Positions 8,611 to 16,750 of a stretch of DNA of 64,000 nucleotides are shown in pieces. A program made the translations under genes and the position numbers. The stretch comes from Planctomycetaceae bacterium (GTDB lineage: Bacteria > Planctomycetota > Phycisphaerae > UBA1845 > UTPLA1): assembly GCA_006969385.1 (NCBI GenBank), contig CP030884.1, positions 1,240,001 through 1,304,000 of the forward strand. The letters are read 5' to 3'. Within the stretch, counting starts at the first letter, position 1, and every line of letters begins with the position of its first letter. The notes under the pieces are model-generated. The model searched no databases. It was not told the origin of the DNA and saw only the letters and a list, made by a program, of their open reading frames with translations.

Positions 8611-8991
8611 TCACATTAACTGAAACAGTAAAGTCAGCAATGAGGCCACTGCTGCAATAATTGACGACAGTAGCGTCATTTTCTTTGCCTGAACGTCAGT
8701 GTACCAACTCTTAATATCATCATCTACAACGCCAAGCCGAAGGCACAGTCTGGCCCATTCAGATTTCTCAGAAAATCGTAATCTGAGCAGGTATTGTGTC
8801 CACTGCTCCCTCCAGCGTGCCTGATCAATTGAACTCCACCCACCAGATTCCATATCATACTCTCTGCCTTCGTGAACAATGATACCGAAATGATCGGAGA
8901 TCAGATTGTGAAACTCCACTTCATTCATGTCTCTAAGAAGTCGAGCAATTGTTTCGTAATCATTTGCGACACATCGCCTTAATTTCTTCAT
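8611..8991 (-). CDS. Tail-anchored unknown protein in AT-richer island
   Basis: A 126-residue protein when started at the ATG at 8991 (MKKLRRCVANDYE), which follows a GGGGAT-type ribosome-binding site. The frame stays open upstream to 9054, but that extension is simply a translation of the inverted repeat next to the transposase and is not believable. The protein is acidic and helical (DYETIARLLRDMNEVEF) and ends with one hydrophobic helix (SSIIAAVASLLTLLFQL), so it may be anchored by its C-terminus with the body in the cytoplasm. The N-terminal part vaguely resembles the small helical-bundle domains (death-like or effector-associated) found with C-terminal membrane anchors, but this is a guess. 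No function assigned. Confidence 0.55.
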   Translation of the reverse strand: MKKLRRCVANDYETIARLLRDMNEVEFHNLISDHFGIIVHEGREYDMESGGWSSIDQARWREQWTQYLLRLRFSEKSEWARLCLRLGVVDDDIKSWYTDVQAKKMTLLSSIIAAVASLLTLLFQLM

Positions 8992-9022
8992 AAGATCCCC
9001 CTGGTTGATCGAATACAAGTAG

Positions 9023-9060
9023 TCGTAGGTCAGGTGATAACCTGACTCTGCCACCAGCGA
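9023..9060 (-). repeat. REP, left copy of inverted pair
   Basis: This 38-bp sequence is the exact reverse complement of 9713-9750. It contains the hairpin GTCAGGTGATAACCTGAC on the plus strand. It lies just upstream of the 126-residue unknown gene, where it makes a false N-terminal extension. Confidence 0.85.
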
Positions 9061-9079
9061 CGCAAGCCCACTCGCAAAC

Positions 9080-9661
9080 CTACTCCCCCACCAACTCGCT
9101 CAACCCTTCCGGCTCTTTATAAACAGAGACTCTCTGCTTACAAACACAACCCCAATCTTGCTCATATAGTTTATTCGCAACAAACCGCCGAAACGAAGAC
9201 CATTCCCATTCATGCGGACATTGAGCGTGACCATGCTTAACCGGGTTGTAATGAATGTAATCGCACAGACGGTAATACTCTTCCTCGTCTCGAATCGTTC
9301 GTTCCCAGTAGCGCCGCTGCCAGACTGCGTGGCGATCTTCGTTCTTCATGCCCGCGGCCAAACTTCGATTTGCAAGATGCGACCGTCTCTCAAGATACAA
9401 ACGCGAGAAGCCAGCCTTGATCGAACGCCAGCGCGATGCGAAATCGTGGTCGCCATCCGGAAGCGTCATGATGCAATGTAGATGATCGGGAAGTAGCACG
9501 ATGGCGTTCATCTCGAACCGTCGCCTTGATCGCGCGATCGACATGGAATCGTGCAAACAAGAGCGAGCGAGGGCGTCATTGAATATGTGTCGGCGTCGAT
9601 ACGTGACGTGGGTAAAGAAGAAGGTGCCACCGGGTTGATAAGCGCGGCGGAAGGTAGGCAT
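9080..9661 (-). CDS. REP-associated tyrosine transposase (RAYT, IS200-like)
   Basis: A 193-residue Y1 transposase-family protein. The HUH metal-binding motif is visible as LLPDHLHCIM (H60-L-H62). Family signatures follow in order: RWRSIKAGFSRLYLERR, VWQRRYWERTIRDEEEYYR, and CDYIHYNPVKHG. RAYTs nick single-stranded DNA at REP hairpins and are thought to spread these repeats. The cognate REP pair directly flanks the gene. The protein has a usual length for the family with no obvious truncation. Its GC content is higher than that of the two unknown genes beside it. Confidence 0.9.
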   Translation of the reverse strand: MPTFRRAYQPGGTFFFTHVTYRRRHIFNDALARSCLHDSMSIARSRRRFEMNAIVLLPDHLHCIMTLPDGDHDFASRWRSIKAGFSRLYLERRSHLANRSLAAGMKNEDRHAVWQRRYWERTIRDEEEYYRLCDYIHYNPVKHGHAQCPHEWEWSSFRRFVANKLYEQDWGCVCKQRVSVYKEPEGLSELVGE

Positions 9662-9712
9662 CGGTCAAATCAAAGCTCGATTACAGCAAACCGCGTCGTG
9701 TTACATCTCACA

Positions 9713-9750
9713 TCGCTGGTGGCAGAGTCAGGTTATCACCTGACCTACGA
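9713..9750 (+). repeat. REP, right copy of inverted pair
   Basis: An exact 38-bp inverted copy of 9023-9060, with the hairpin GTCAGGTTATCACCTGAC at its centre. It lies 51 bases upstream of the transposase start and close to the end of the next gene. Confidence 0.85.
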
Positions 9751-9801
9751 ATTGCTCGCGCAATTATACGGTTGCGTTGGCAAATCAAAAAGCTAATTCT
9801 C

Positions 9802-11391
9802 TCACGCCGCTGCCCCAAACCGCTCTGCCGATGCGTGCTTCAACCACGCCGCCCAGTGTTCGCCGGGGGCTTCATCCGCCAGTAACGCGCCGGGCTTTAG
9901 GTAATGGTATATCCGGTCGTACGTTTCAACCCGGCGCTCCGAGACGCGGCGATACACATGCCATGGTCGCAAGTCGTTCGGGTCTTCCAAACCTGCCGCG
10001 CCCAGCAATTCGACAAAGGCCTTAATCGTTTCATCATGAAAGTTCGCCACGCGCACGGTCTTATCGGTGACGTCGAGACCGCGTACCAATGCGGGGTTGG
10101 TGGTGGCCACGCCCACGGGGCAATGGTTGCTATTGCAACGCCGCGCCTGGATGCAACCCAATGCCAACATGAAACCGCGCGCCGAATAGCACAGGTCGGC
10201 ACCCGCCGCCAAGCGCGCGGCGATATTGAAACCCGTCACGACCTTACCTGCGGCGATCAGCTTAATATGATCGCGCAGATCGAAGCCAGCCAGCGCGTTG
10301 TGCACGAACACCAACCCATCGGTCAGCGGCGAACCGACCGAGTTAGAAAACTCCAATGGCGCCGCGCCGGTGCCGCCTTCACCACCATCAACGGTAATAA
10401 AATCGGGGTACTGCTCGATCTCGCGCATGGCCTTGCAGATCGCGATGAACTCGGTCGGCAGGCCCACACACAACTTAAAACCGACGGGCTTGCCGCCGCT
10501 TAACTCACGCAGCTTGGTGAGAAACATCAACAAGCCACGCGGCGAATCGAAGGCCGAATGCGACGGCGGCGACAAAACATCTTTACCTTTCGGCACATTG
10601 CGAATCGCGGCGATCTCGTCGGTGATCTTCTTGGCCGGCAGGATACCGCCGTGGCCGGGCTTGGCCCCTTGCGAAAGCTTTAATTCGATCATCTTTACGT
10701 TGGGATGCGCCGCTTGCTGCTCGAACAAGTCGGCGTCGAAGTTGCCATCCTCATCGCGACAACCGAAGTAACCCGTGCCTATCTGCCAACACAAATCGCC
10801 GCCGGGTTCGAGGTGGTGCGGGCTCACGCCGCCTTCGCCGGTGTTATGAAAGAAGCCGCCGCGTTTGGCGCCACCGTTGAGCGCGCGAATGGAGGCGCTC
10901 GAAAGCGAGCCGTAGCTCATGGCGGATATATTCAACAACGACGCGTCATACGGCTGGCTACAGCCGCCGTTGCCGATGCGCACTTTGGGGTCTTCATCGC
11001 GCGGGTGCTTGGCGTTGAGCGAATGGTTAATCCATTCGTAACCCACTTCATAAACATCGCGTTGGGTGCCGAAGGGCAGCGTTTGCAATTCGAGCTTGGC
11101 GCGCTGATAGGCGATGCTGCGGATTTCGCGATTGAAGGGCGTGCCGTCGGTGTTGGACTCGATGAAGTATTGATTGATCTCCGGTCGTATCGCTTCGAAC
11201 ATGTAGCGAAAGTGCCCGATTACGGGGAAGTTGCGCTTGACGGCCTGATTGGGTTGCAGCGCATCGTGCACGGCCACCGCCAGCACCGGCCCCCAGAACA
11301 GAAAGAACCACCACGCAGGCGACCAGGCGAACGCCAGCACAACGAGCCCGGCGGTAATGAGCAAGAGGACGGCGAAGATTTGTTTGACCAT
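9802..11391 (-). CDS. FMN-binding glutamate-synthase-family protein
   Basis: A 529-residue protein starting at the ATG at 11391, with GGGAG just upstream; a GTG four codons earlier is less likely. Two hydrophobic segments (about 5-22 and 25-42) anchor it in the membrane. The remainder is a glutamate synthase central/FMN barrel domain: NISAMSYGSLSSASIRALNGG, the substrate-loop region with GEGGVSPHH, KLSQGAKPGHGG, and ITVDGGEGGTGAAPLEF. The Cys cluster CIQARRCNSNHCPVGVAT supplies ligands for an iron-sulfur centre. The family is related to the GltB core but lacks the amidotransferase domain; the physiological substrate is not established. It is a stand-alone gene. Confidence 0.88.
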   Translation of the reverse strand: MVKQIFAVLLLITAGLVVLAFAWSPAWWFFLFWGPVLAVAVHDALQPNQAVKRNFPVIGHFRYMFEAIRPEINQYFIESNTDGTPFNREIRSIAYQRAKLELQTLPFGTQRDVYEVGYEWINHSLNAKHPRDEDPKVRIGNGGCSQPYDASLLNISAMSYGSLSSASIRALNGGAKRGGFFHNTGEGGVSPHHLEPGGDLCWQIGTGYFGCRDEDGNFDADLFEQQAAHPNVKMIELKLSQGAKPGHGGILPAKKITDEIAAIRNVPKGKDVLSPPSHSAFDSPRGLLMFLTKLRELSGGKPVGFKLCVGLPTEFIAICKAMREIEQYPDFITVDGGEGGTGAAPLEFSNSVGSPLTDGLVFVHNALAGFDLRDHIKLIAAGKVVTGFNIAARLAAGADLCYSARGFMLALGCIQARRCNSNHCPVGVATTNPALVRGLDVTDKTVRVANFHDETIKAFVELLGAAGLEDPNDLRPWHVYRRVSERRVETYDRIYHYLKPGALLADEAPGEHWAAWLKHASAERFGAAA

Positions 11392-11462
11392 GGGAACTCC
11401 CACGAAAGATGCGGCGTCTAATGAACGAAATCATTTTGATAGGATAGCGACGGGGTTGCGGA

Positions 11463-12419
11463 ATGACGAGAGTCAGGCGGTTTATCGGTTCGGTTGCAAT
11501 GTTGGGGCTGGCGCTGACGCTCTGTTGCGACCTCGCAAGTCATCAGGGTTGCGCGCCTTTTATTCATGCCGAAGATAAGCACTTTGCAACGTTCGCACTG
11601 GCCGGATTTCTATCAGCCGAGTGGGCGGGGCCGACCCGAATCGACCGATTGAAGGATTTTGGGTTTATTCCGATTACCTTTGCCGCAGATTCACGCAAGC
11701 CGCCCTTTAGTTGGTTTATGCAACGCGGCAAACAGATTCATCTGTACTGGTTCGAATTACTGCTCACGGTAGCAGTTTATATCTTCGTGTTACGGCCGCG
11801 TTGGAAACGTAGAAGACGGGCGCGGCTCAGCCTTTGTTCGATGTGCGAATATCAAGTGATCGGCGTTGAGTCTGATCGCTGCCCGGAATGCGGTACTACT
11901 ATCGCATCCGGGACGATACGCGACGAGGCTGTACTTCCGGTTTCATCGCGCGCGAATCAAATCAAGCGATGGTTCATAGAAGTGCCGCTGATATTTATTC
12001 TGCTGCTGATATTTCAGATCGTGGTGAATGCCACAACGCGCTTTGATGATGGGCCACACCTAGCGCTGAATCCACGTTCTAACGTCATCTCAGTTCGCTC
12101 AGGCGAAACGATAAGTCTGATGCACTCCAATGGCATCAGCTATCTCACCATGACGGCGATTCGTGCCGATCATTGGGAATACCATGTGGATTGGTGGGCA
12201 ACGGGGCGTCCCCTACAAGAGTTTCGCGGCACGGTTTGTGAAGGCTGGGTTTCAAAATGTACACTCCAAACATCAATTACGATCGGTAACGACACCATCG
12301 AATGGAGCATGGGGGGATCTGATCAGAGTTGGCTATATCTACCGAATGGCGGGAAGTCGATTCAGCCATTTATTCATACACACAATCCAATTCGAGGCGG
12401 ACCGGAAGATGGCGAGTAG
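11463..12419 (+). CDS. Zinc-ribbon membrane protein, function unknown
   Basis: A 318-residue protein with membrane segments near residues 8-22, 95-110 and about 172-190. The loop between the second and third carries a zinc ribbon: CSMC (C125/C128) followed by CPEC (C140/C143). The C-terminal part (about 195-318) is predicted outside the membrane and is beta-rich. This arrangement, a transmembrane helix followed by a CxxC...RCPECGT ribbon, recurs in planctomycete proteins of unknown function and supports the taxonomic guess. It begins 71 bases after the divergent glutamate-synthase-like gene and converges with the flagellar cluster. No catalytic motif is seen. Confidence 0.6.
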   Translation: MTRVRRFIGSVAMLGLALTLCCDLASHQGCAPFIHAEDKHFATFALAGFLSAEWAGPTRIDRLKDFGFIPITFAADSRKPPFSWFMQRGKQIHLYWFELLLTVAVYIFVLRPRWKRRRRARLSLCSMCEYQVIGVESDRCPECGTTIASGTIRDEAVLPVSSRANQIKRWFIEVPLIFILLLIFQIVVNATTRFDDGPHLALNPRSNVISVRSGETISLMHSNGISYLTMTAIRADHWEYHVDWWATGRPLQEFRGTVCEGWVSKCTLQTSITIGNDTIEWSMGGSDQSWLYLPNGGKSIQPFIHTHNPIRGGPEDGE

Positions 12420-12422
12420 CTA

Positions 12423-12746
12423 TTACACCGAAATATCCAAGTGCGGCGTACCGTCGTCGTCGTAAGTCACGCCGCCGCGCGGTTGACCATCGTTGGTCGC
12501 CTCATCTTCTTCCGGCGGCGCGTCGTGGCGGCCTTGACTGCCTTGGCCGCCGCCTTCGGCATCGACCTTCGTCTGCGAGTCGGTCTCTTCGATTTCGATG
12601 ACATCTTCCGAGCCGCCTTTGCCCGTGAGTTCGCGCGAGGCGTCGCCGCGCAGATTCTCTTCGCTGTCACGCGCGGCCGATTGGACCTGTTGAGCCATGC
12701 CCGATTGCAAGACCGAGCCGACGGCGTGGGGTGGGATGGCAGACAT
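12423..12746 (-). CDS. Acidic low-complexity protein at end of flagellar cluster
   Basis: A 107-residue protein beginning with the ATG at 12746, with GAGG seven bases upstream. The N-terminus (SAIPPHAVGSVLQSGMAQQVQSA) looks ordered. The remainder is Gly-, Asp- and Glu-rich and probably disordered, ending TPHLDISV. It lies 342 bp downstream of fliA on the same strand and ends three bases from the convergent membrane-protein gene. I do not recognise a family. The position suggests, but does not prove, a flagellum-related role. Nearby repeats at 12775-12885 fill part of the gap to fliA. Confidence 0.5.
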   Translation of the reverse strand: MSAIPPHAVGSVLQSGMAQQVQSAARDSEENLRGDASRELTGKGGSEDVIEIEETDSQTKVDAEGGGQGSQGRHDAPPEEDEATNDGQPRGGVTYDDDGTPHLDISV

Positions 12747-12774
12747 ACATCACCTCATTCGGTTTGCGGATCGT

Positions 12775-12885
12775 CGATTCCCCAACCTTCGCTGGCGGGA
12801 AGGATGGGTCACCCGGCGTCGGTCGATAGGACGAAACATCGACGTCAACAATATCGCGCGCGATGGCGGGTGGAACCCGCCCTAC
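12775..12885. repeat. Two hairpin repeats in gap before fliA end
   Basis: CCCCAACCTTCGC...GGGAAGGATGGGTCACCC spans about 12775-12817; a closer-to-perfect copy of the same family lies at 25205-25247. GATGGCGGGTGGAACCCGCC at 12861-12880 is a second hairpin. The rest of the 12747-13088 gap shows no gene. Confidence 0.6.
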
Positions 12886-13088
12886 GTCGAGGGCCAATCG
12901 CGCTCAAGCATTCATGCGTCCACAGGACGCGGCTCTGAACGTGCGCGGCGGCATTGCGCATCCATCCGACACTGCTCCCTCGGCATACGTCGCTACGCCG
13001 CATGTGGCATTAACGCACAGGCGCACATCCTCGCACACGCCGACGCTATTTCGCTATTGTGTTGATCGGCAAAATTGGCCGGTGGCCA

Positions 13089-13865
13089 TCAGGGGCGGAA
13101 TTCGCGGTCGCGCTGCCATAGCTGAAAACGCAGCCGTTCGACAATGGCCGAGTGCATCTGGCTGACGCGGCTTTCCGATAAATCGAGCGTCACGCCGATC
13201 TCTTTCATCGTCATCTCTTCATAATAATACAATACCAAAATCAACCGTTCGGTCGCCGTCAGGTTGGATTGAATCAACGTTTTCAAGTCCGACTTTTGCA
13301 GCTCGACCTGCGGGTCGGTGGCTTTATCGTCGCGCATCACTTCCACTTCGGAAACTTCGCGTGTCGAATCGCTGGTAAAGGCTTTACGGGAGAGCGATGT
13401 CATGCTGACGGCCACGCCGTCGCGCTTGATGCGCTTGAATTCTTCCTTATCGACGCCGATGCGCCGAGCGACTTCTTTCTCGCTGGGCATGCGGCCCAAT
13501 TCGCTTTGCAGTTCCTTCGTGGCGTTCTGAATCTTCTGCGATCGGTTGCGGACGAGTCGCGGCACCCAGTCCATCGCGCGGAGTTCGTCGAGAATCGCAC
13601 CCCGCACGCGCGGCGAGCAATACGTTTCAAACTTCACGCCGCGTTCCATATCGAACGCATCGATCGCGTCGATCAAACCGAACATGCCGGCCGAGACCAA
13701 ATCTTCGACGTCGACTTCCGTCGGCAGCTTGGCATGCACGCGTTCGGCGTTGAAGCGCACCAACTGTGCGTAGTTTTCGATCAGCACGTTGCGCAGTTCT
13801 TCGGTGGGGTTGGCCTTGTAATCCACCCAAACCTGCTTGATGTCGATGTTCGCTGCCAGGGCCAT
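13089..13865 (-). CDS. fliA: RNA polymerase sigma factor FliA (sigma-28)
   Basis: A 258-residue sigma-70-family factor of the FliA/WhiG type. Region 2 is visible as LVSAGMFGLIDAIDAFDMERGVKFETYCSPRVRGAILDELRAMDWVPR. The latter part, RGAILDELRAMDWVPR, is diagnostic of flagellar sigma-28 factors. Region 4 (TERLILVLYYYEEMTMKEIG...LSESRVSQMHSAIVERLR) recognises the -35 element. It directs transcription of late flagellar genes such as flagellin, which are not in this window. The start ATG follows GGGAG. It is the last recognisable flagellar gene of the cluster, downstream of flhG. Confidence 0.95.
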   Translation of the reverse strand: MALAANIDIKQVWVDYKANPTEELRNVLIENYAQLVRFNAERVHAKLPTEVDVEDLVSAGMFGLIDAIDAFDMERGVKFETYCSPRVRGAILDELRAMDWVPRLVRNRSQKIQNATKELQSELGRMPSEKEVARRIGVDKEEFKRIKRDGVAVSMTSLSRKAFTSDSTREVSEVEVMRDDKATDPQVELQKSDLKTLIQSNLTATERLILVLYYYEEMTMKEIGVTLDLSESRVSQMHSAIVERLRFQLWQRDREFRP

Positions 13866-14006
13866 GCCGATTGCTCCCCAAGGTGAATGCGTTTGTGGGC
13901 GTGCGCTTTTCTTACTTACTGCTTAGAATCGCTCGAACGTGACGTTGAGATCGCGCTCGATCGGATGTCTTCTCGCTTATCTAACCTGCCTCGCTGAGGT
14001 GCGCTG

Positions 14007-14032
14007 ACCGCTTCCTTACGGGCGCGGCTCTG
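14007..14032 (+). repeat. Repeat family B copy
   Basis: ACCGCTTCCTTACGGGCGCG plus GCTCTG. Other copies are at 18977, 35852 and 35961, all in the same orientation. It lies between fliA and the 86-residue membrane protein. Confidence 0.7.
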
Positions 14033-14067
14033 ATCGTTGCCAGCGCGGCTCGGAATATCCATAAGCG

Positions 14068-14328
14068 TTAACTGCCCACGATCGTGACGTCGGCGTCGCC
14101 GCTTGGGTCATCCGTCGCGTTGTCAATCGTCGCTTCGTCGGGCTGCGTTTGGTCGCGAATGATATGCATTCCGATCCAAGCCGCCGCCGTTCCCAGAAAG
14201 TAGCCACCGACCAACGCGGTGACGGCTTTCGGGATCAAATCCGCAGGCGCAGCGCCAGTGAACAACCCCACCAAAATGGCGGCGCTGAAGGCGAGTAGCG
14301 CGCAGATCGACGCAAACAACTGAATCAA
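14068..14328 (-). CDS. Small two-helix membrane protein
   Basis: An 86-residue protein with two hydrophobic helices (about 3-25 and 34-56), a short loop containing APADLIPKAVTALVGG, and an acidic, probably cytoplasmic tail (DEATIDNATDDPSGDADV). It sits between flhG and fliA on the same strand, so it is likely co-transcribed with flagellar regulators. I know no characterised family; a role in flagellar placement is only a positional guess. Confidence 0.6.
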   Translation of the reverse strand: MIQLFASICALLAFSAAILVGLFTGAAPADLIPKAVTALVGGYFLGTAAAWIGMHIIRDQTQPDEATIDNATDDPSGDADVTIVGS

Positions 14329-14402
14329 CGTTTAGCCGCACTCCGCTAGACGGTTCTCGGGCTTCGACGGTAATAGGGCATCGGCGAAGGTTGCGGGCGG
14401 GT

Positions 14403-15296
14403 TCAGTAGAAAAGGCCGAATATCTGTTGGAAAAATCCGCGCCGCACCGAAGGGCCGGCGGTGCGCGATAATATCCGCTGGGCCAAAGCTGATATCGCCC
14501 GTGCGGCGGGCGAACGCGGATAGACATGAACGACCGGCCGACGTTCGCGCACGGCCAGGGGCACGCGCGGATCGCGCGGAATTTGCCCGAAGTCATCGAC
14601 GGCGATTTGCAGGAAGCGCGCGGCAGCAGCGGTGAAGCGCTGCGTGGCCTCGCGCCCTTCCTGACGATCCAGGACGGCGTTTACCACCAACGCGAGATCG
14701 GGCGTGTGTTGCATGCGGCTCGCAACTTTGACCAGTGAATATGCATCGGCCAGCGCCGTCGGTTCCGGCGTGGTGACGAGCAACAACTGATCAGCAGCTT
14801 GCGCAAAGGCCAGCACATTTTGCGAAATGCCCGCGCCGCAATCGATAATCAGCGTATCGCACGACTGTTCCAATCGTGCCATGCCGTGCAACAGGCGCTC
14901 GCGCTGGGCGTCGCCAAGATTCGCCACGTCGCCGATACCGGAAGCACCGGGGATCAGCCGCAAATGCGGCGCGACCAATTGCGCGGCGTCGTCGAGCGCG
15001 CAGCGACCGCCGAGCACATCGCCCAAATGATGCCGCGGTCGCACGCCGAGCAGCACATCGGCATTGGCCGTGCCAAGGTCGGCATCGAGCAACAACACGC
15101 GGTGCCCCGCCGCCGCTAAGGTCCACGACAAGTTCACGGCCACATTGCTCTTGCCCACGCCGCCCTTACCGCTGGCAACGGCAATGACGAACGGCCCCGT
15201 GGGCGGGTGCGGCGCGACGGCGGCCGGCTCGACCGCTTCGTGTTGTTCCATCATGCGGCGCAAGGCCGTTGCTTGGTCGGTGGTGATCGCCGTCAT
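14403..15296 (-). CDS. flhG: FlhG/FleN-type MinD-like ATPase
   Basis: A 297-residue ParA/MinD-superfamily ATPase. The deviant Walker A is ASGKGGVGKSNVAVNLS (about residues 37-53), followed by LLLDADLGTANADVLLG and TLIIDCGAGIS, as in FlhG (YlxH/FleN). The protein controls the number of flagella and works with the GTPase FlhF, whose GTP hydrolysis it stimulates. The N-terminus holds a short segment (DQATALRRMMEQ) like the DQAxxLR activator helix that acts on FlhF. The start overlaps the end of flhF by four bases (ATGA), indicating translational coupling. Confidence 0.93.
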   Translation of the reverse strand: MTAITTDQATALRRMMEQHEAVEPAAVAPHPPTGPFVIAVASGKGGVGKSNVAVNLSWTLAAAGHRVLLLDADLGTANADVLLGVRPRHHLGDVLGGRCALDDAAQLVAPHLRLIPGASGIGDVANLGDAQRERLLHGMARLEQSCDTLIIDCGAGISQNVLAFAQAADQLLLVTTPEPTALADAYSLVKVASRMQHTPDLALVVNAVLDRQEGREATQRFTAAAARFLQIAVDDFGQIPRDPRVPLAVRERRPVVHVYPRSPAARAISALAQRILSRTAGPSVRRGFFQQIFGLFY

Positions 15297-16750
15297 CGTG
15301 CACCTCCGGCCGCAAGGGGTGCTGGGGATCGTTTGGGCTCCGCATCGTCCTCGTTGAAGCCCAGAATCAATCGGGCTAGGCGACTGGCGCTGGCCACTTC
15401 GATATCGTCGGGAACGGCCTGCCCATGCGTCAGATAACTCACGCGCAGTTTCACGCGACGCAGCACGTTCAACAACACGCCCATGCCGACGGCTTCATCG
15501 ACCTTGGTAAAGATCAGTTGCGTCACGCCCAACGGTGCGAAGCGATCGATTGCTTCGCGCGTGGTGCGCTCGCGACTGGTTGACGATAGCACCAAGTGAA
15601 TTTGATCGGGTTGCGCCACCTTCAAGAAGGAGCTGAGTTCGGCGATACGCATGTCATCGCGTTGACTGCGACCGGCGGTATCGATCAATACCAAGTCGAG
15701 GTGACTCATGCGCTGTAGCGCATCGGCCATGTCTTGCGGTTTAAGCACTGACAGTAGCGGCACTTTCAATATCTGAGCGTATGTTTTCAACTGCTCAACG
15801 GCCGCAATGCGATACGAGTCGATCGTGATCAGGCCGACGTTCTTCTTTTCGCGCAGTTTCATGTTGGCGGCCAGCTTAGCGATCGTCGTGGTCTTGCCCA
15901 CACCCGTCGGGCCAACCAGCGCCACCACTGTCGGGCGATCCGTGCGCGTTAGTTTTAACGGCGCCGCAGAGGGCAACATCTCACCGACGAGGCGCTTCAG
16001 TTCCATGCGCACCACTTCGGTTGCCACGCGCCCATGCAGCCGGGCGTTATCGACGTCGAGATTCTTGGCGACGCGTTGCAACAACTCTTTGGCAAGCTGC
16101 TCTTCCACTTCTTGACCAATAAGGTACGAATAAAAGTTCACCAACTGCCGCGGCGCATCCGGATACTGCGTACGATCCGACCGTTCGACCAAGTCTTGCA
16201 CCATTTGCCGAATTTCATTGAGTTCGGCGCGCATGGCGGATTCATCACCGTTGACGCCCGTCCGCAACTTGCTCGCGGGCATCTTCGGCAAGTCGATATC
16301 GAATTGCTTACCGTTGGCGGTGGGCGGCTCTTTACTCGCGAGCTTCGCAGGTGACTCGGTCTTACTCGGCTTGATGTCCGGTAGTTGAATATTGTCAAAC
16401 CGATTCGCTGTTGGAGCTTTCGGTGCCGTCAGCTTGGGTTTGCCGGGTTGCTGCCCATATGCATTCAGCGCGGCGCGACCTTGCGAACTAACGCCGCTCG
16501 GTGGTGCATCACCATCGTCGCCGATGACAAACGCGCGTTCCTTCTGCAAGTTGCTGCGCTGTACGGCGGCAACGCGTTCATCGCTCGAAGCGGATATCTC
16601 CACCATAGCCCGCGCGCCCATGCCCAACACGCCGCCGCGCTGCACCGTGCGCGTGTGCAGAATGATCGCGTTCGGCCCCAGGTCTTGCTTTACCTTGGCC
16701 AACGCTTCGGACATGGTGCGTCCCTGATAGGTCTTAATCTTCGTGCTCAT
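15293..16750 (-). CDS. flhF: Flagellar SRP-like GTPase FlhF
   Basis: A 485-residue SRP-type GTPase. The N-terminal B domain starts KTYQGRTMSEALAKVKQDLG...AIILHTRTV, typical of FlhF. A long linker follows, then the NG domain with GPTGVGKTTTIAKLAAN (G1), DSYRIAAVEQLKTYAQI, DTAGRSQRDD (G3) and FTKVDEA (G4). FlhF marks the pole or site where a flagellum is built and recruits FliF. The gene overlaps flhA by 17 bases upstream and flhG by four bases downstream. Confidence 0.95.
   Translation of the reverse strand: MSTKIKTYQGRTMSEALAKVKQDLGPNAIILHTRTVQRGGVLGMGARAMVEISASSDERVAAVQRSNLQKERAFVIGDDGDAPPSGVSSQGRAALNAYGQQPGKPKLTAPKAPTANRFDNIQLPDIKPSKTESPAKLASKEPPTANGKQFDIDLPKMPASKLRTGVNGDESAMRAELNEIRQMVQDLVERSDRTQYPDAPRQLVNFYSYLIGQEVEEQLAKELLQRVAKNLDVDNARLHGRVATEVVRMELKRLVGEMLPSAAPLKLTRTDRPTVVALVGPTGVGKTTTIAKLAANMKLREKKNVGLITIDSYRIAAVEQLKTYAQILKVPLLSVLKPQDMADALQRMSHLDLVLIDTAGRSQRDDMRIAELSSFLKVAQPDQIHLVLSSTSRERTTREAIDRFAPLGVTQLIFTKVDEAVGMGVLLNVLRRVKLRVSYLTHGQAVPDDIEVASASRLARLILGFNEDDAEPKRSPAPLAAGGAR

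Larger units (their letters stand above)
9023..9750 (-). mobile_element. RAYT gene enclosed by inverted REP pair
   Basis: A compact 728-bp unit: a REP-associated tyrosine transposase gene (9080-9661) with a 38-bp perfect inverted repeat on each side (9023-9060 and 9713-9750). Each repeat contains the hairpin GTCAGGTTATCACCTGAC (7-bp stem, TATC loop). This is the arrangement expected for a RAYT and its cognate REP sequences. RAYTs are usually single-copy and domesticated, so the unit may not be an active transposon. Confidence 0.8.

Noticed and set aside
8992..9054. N-terminal extension of the 126-residue unknown protein (MAESGYHLTYDYL...)
   Set aside because: It is the translation of the left REP copy; the ATG at 8991 has its own ribosome-binding site.
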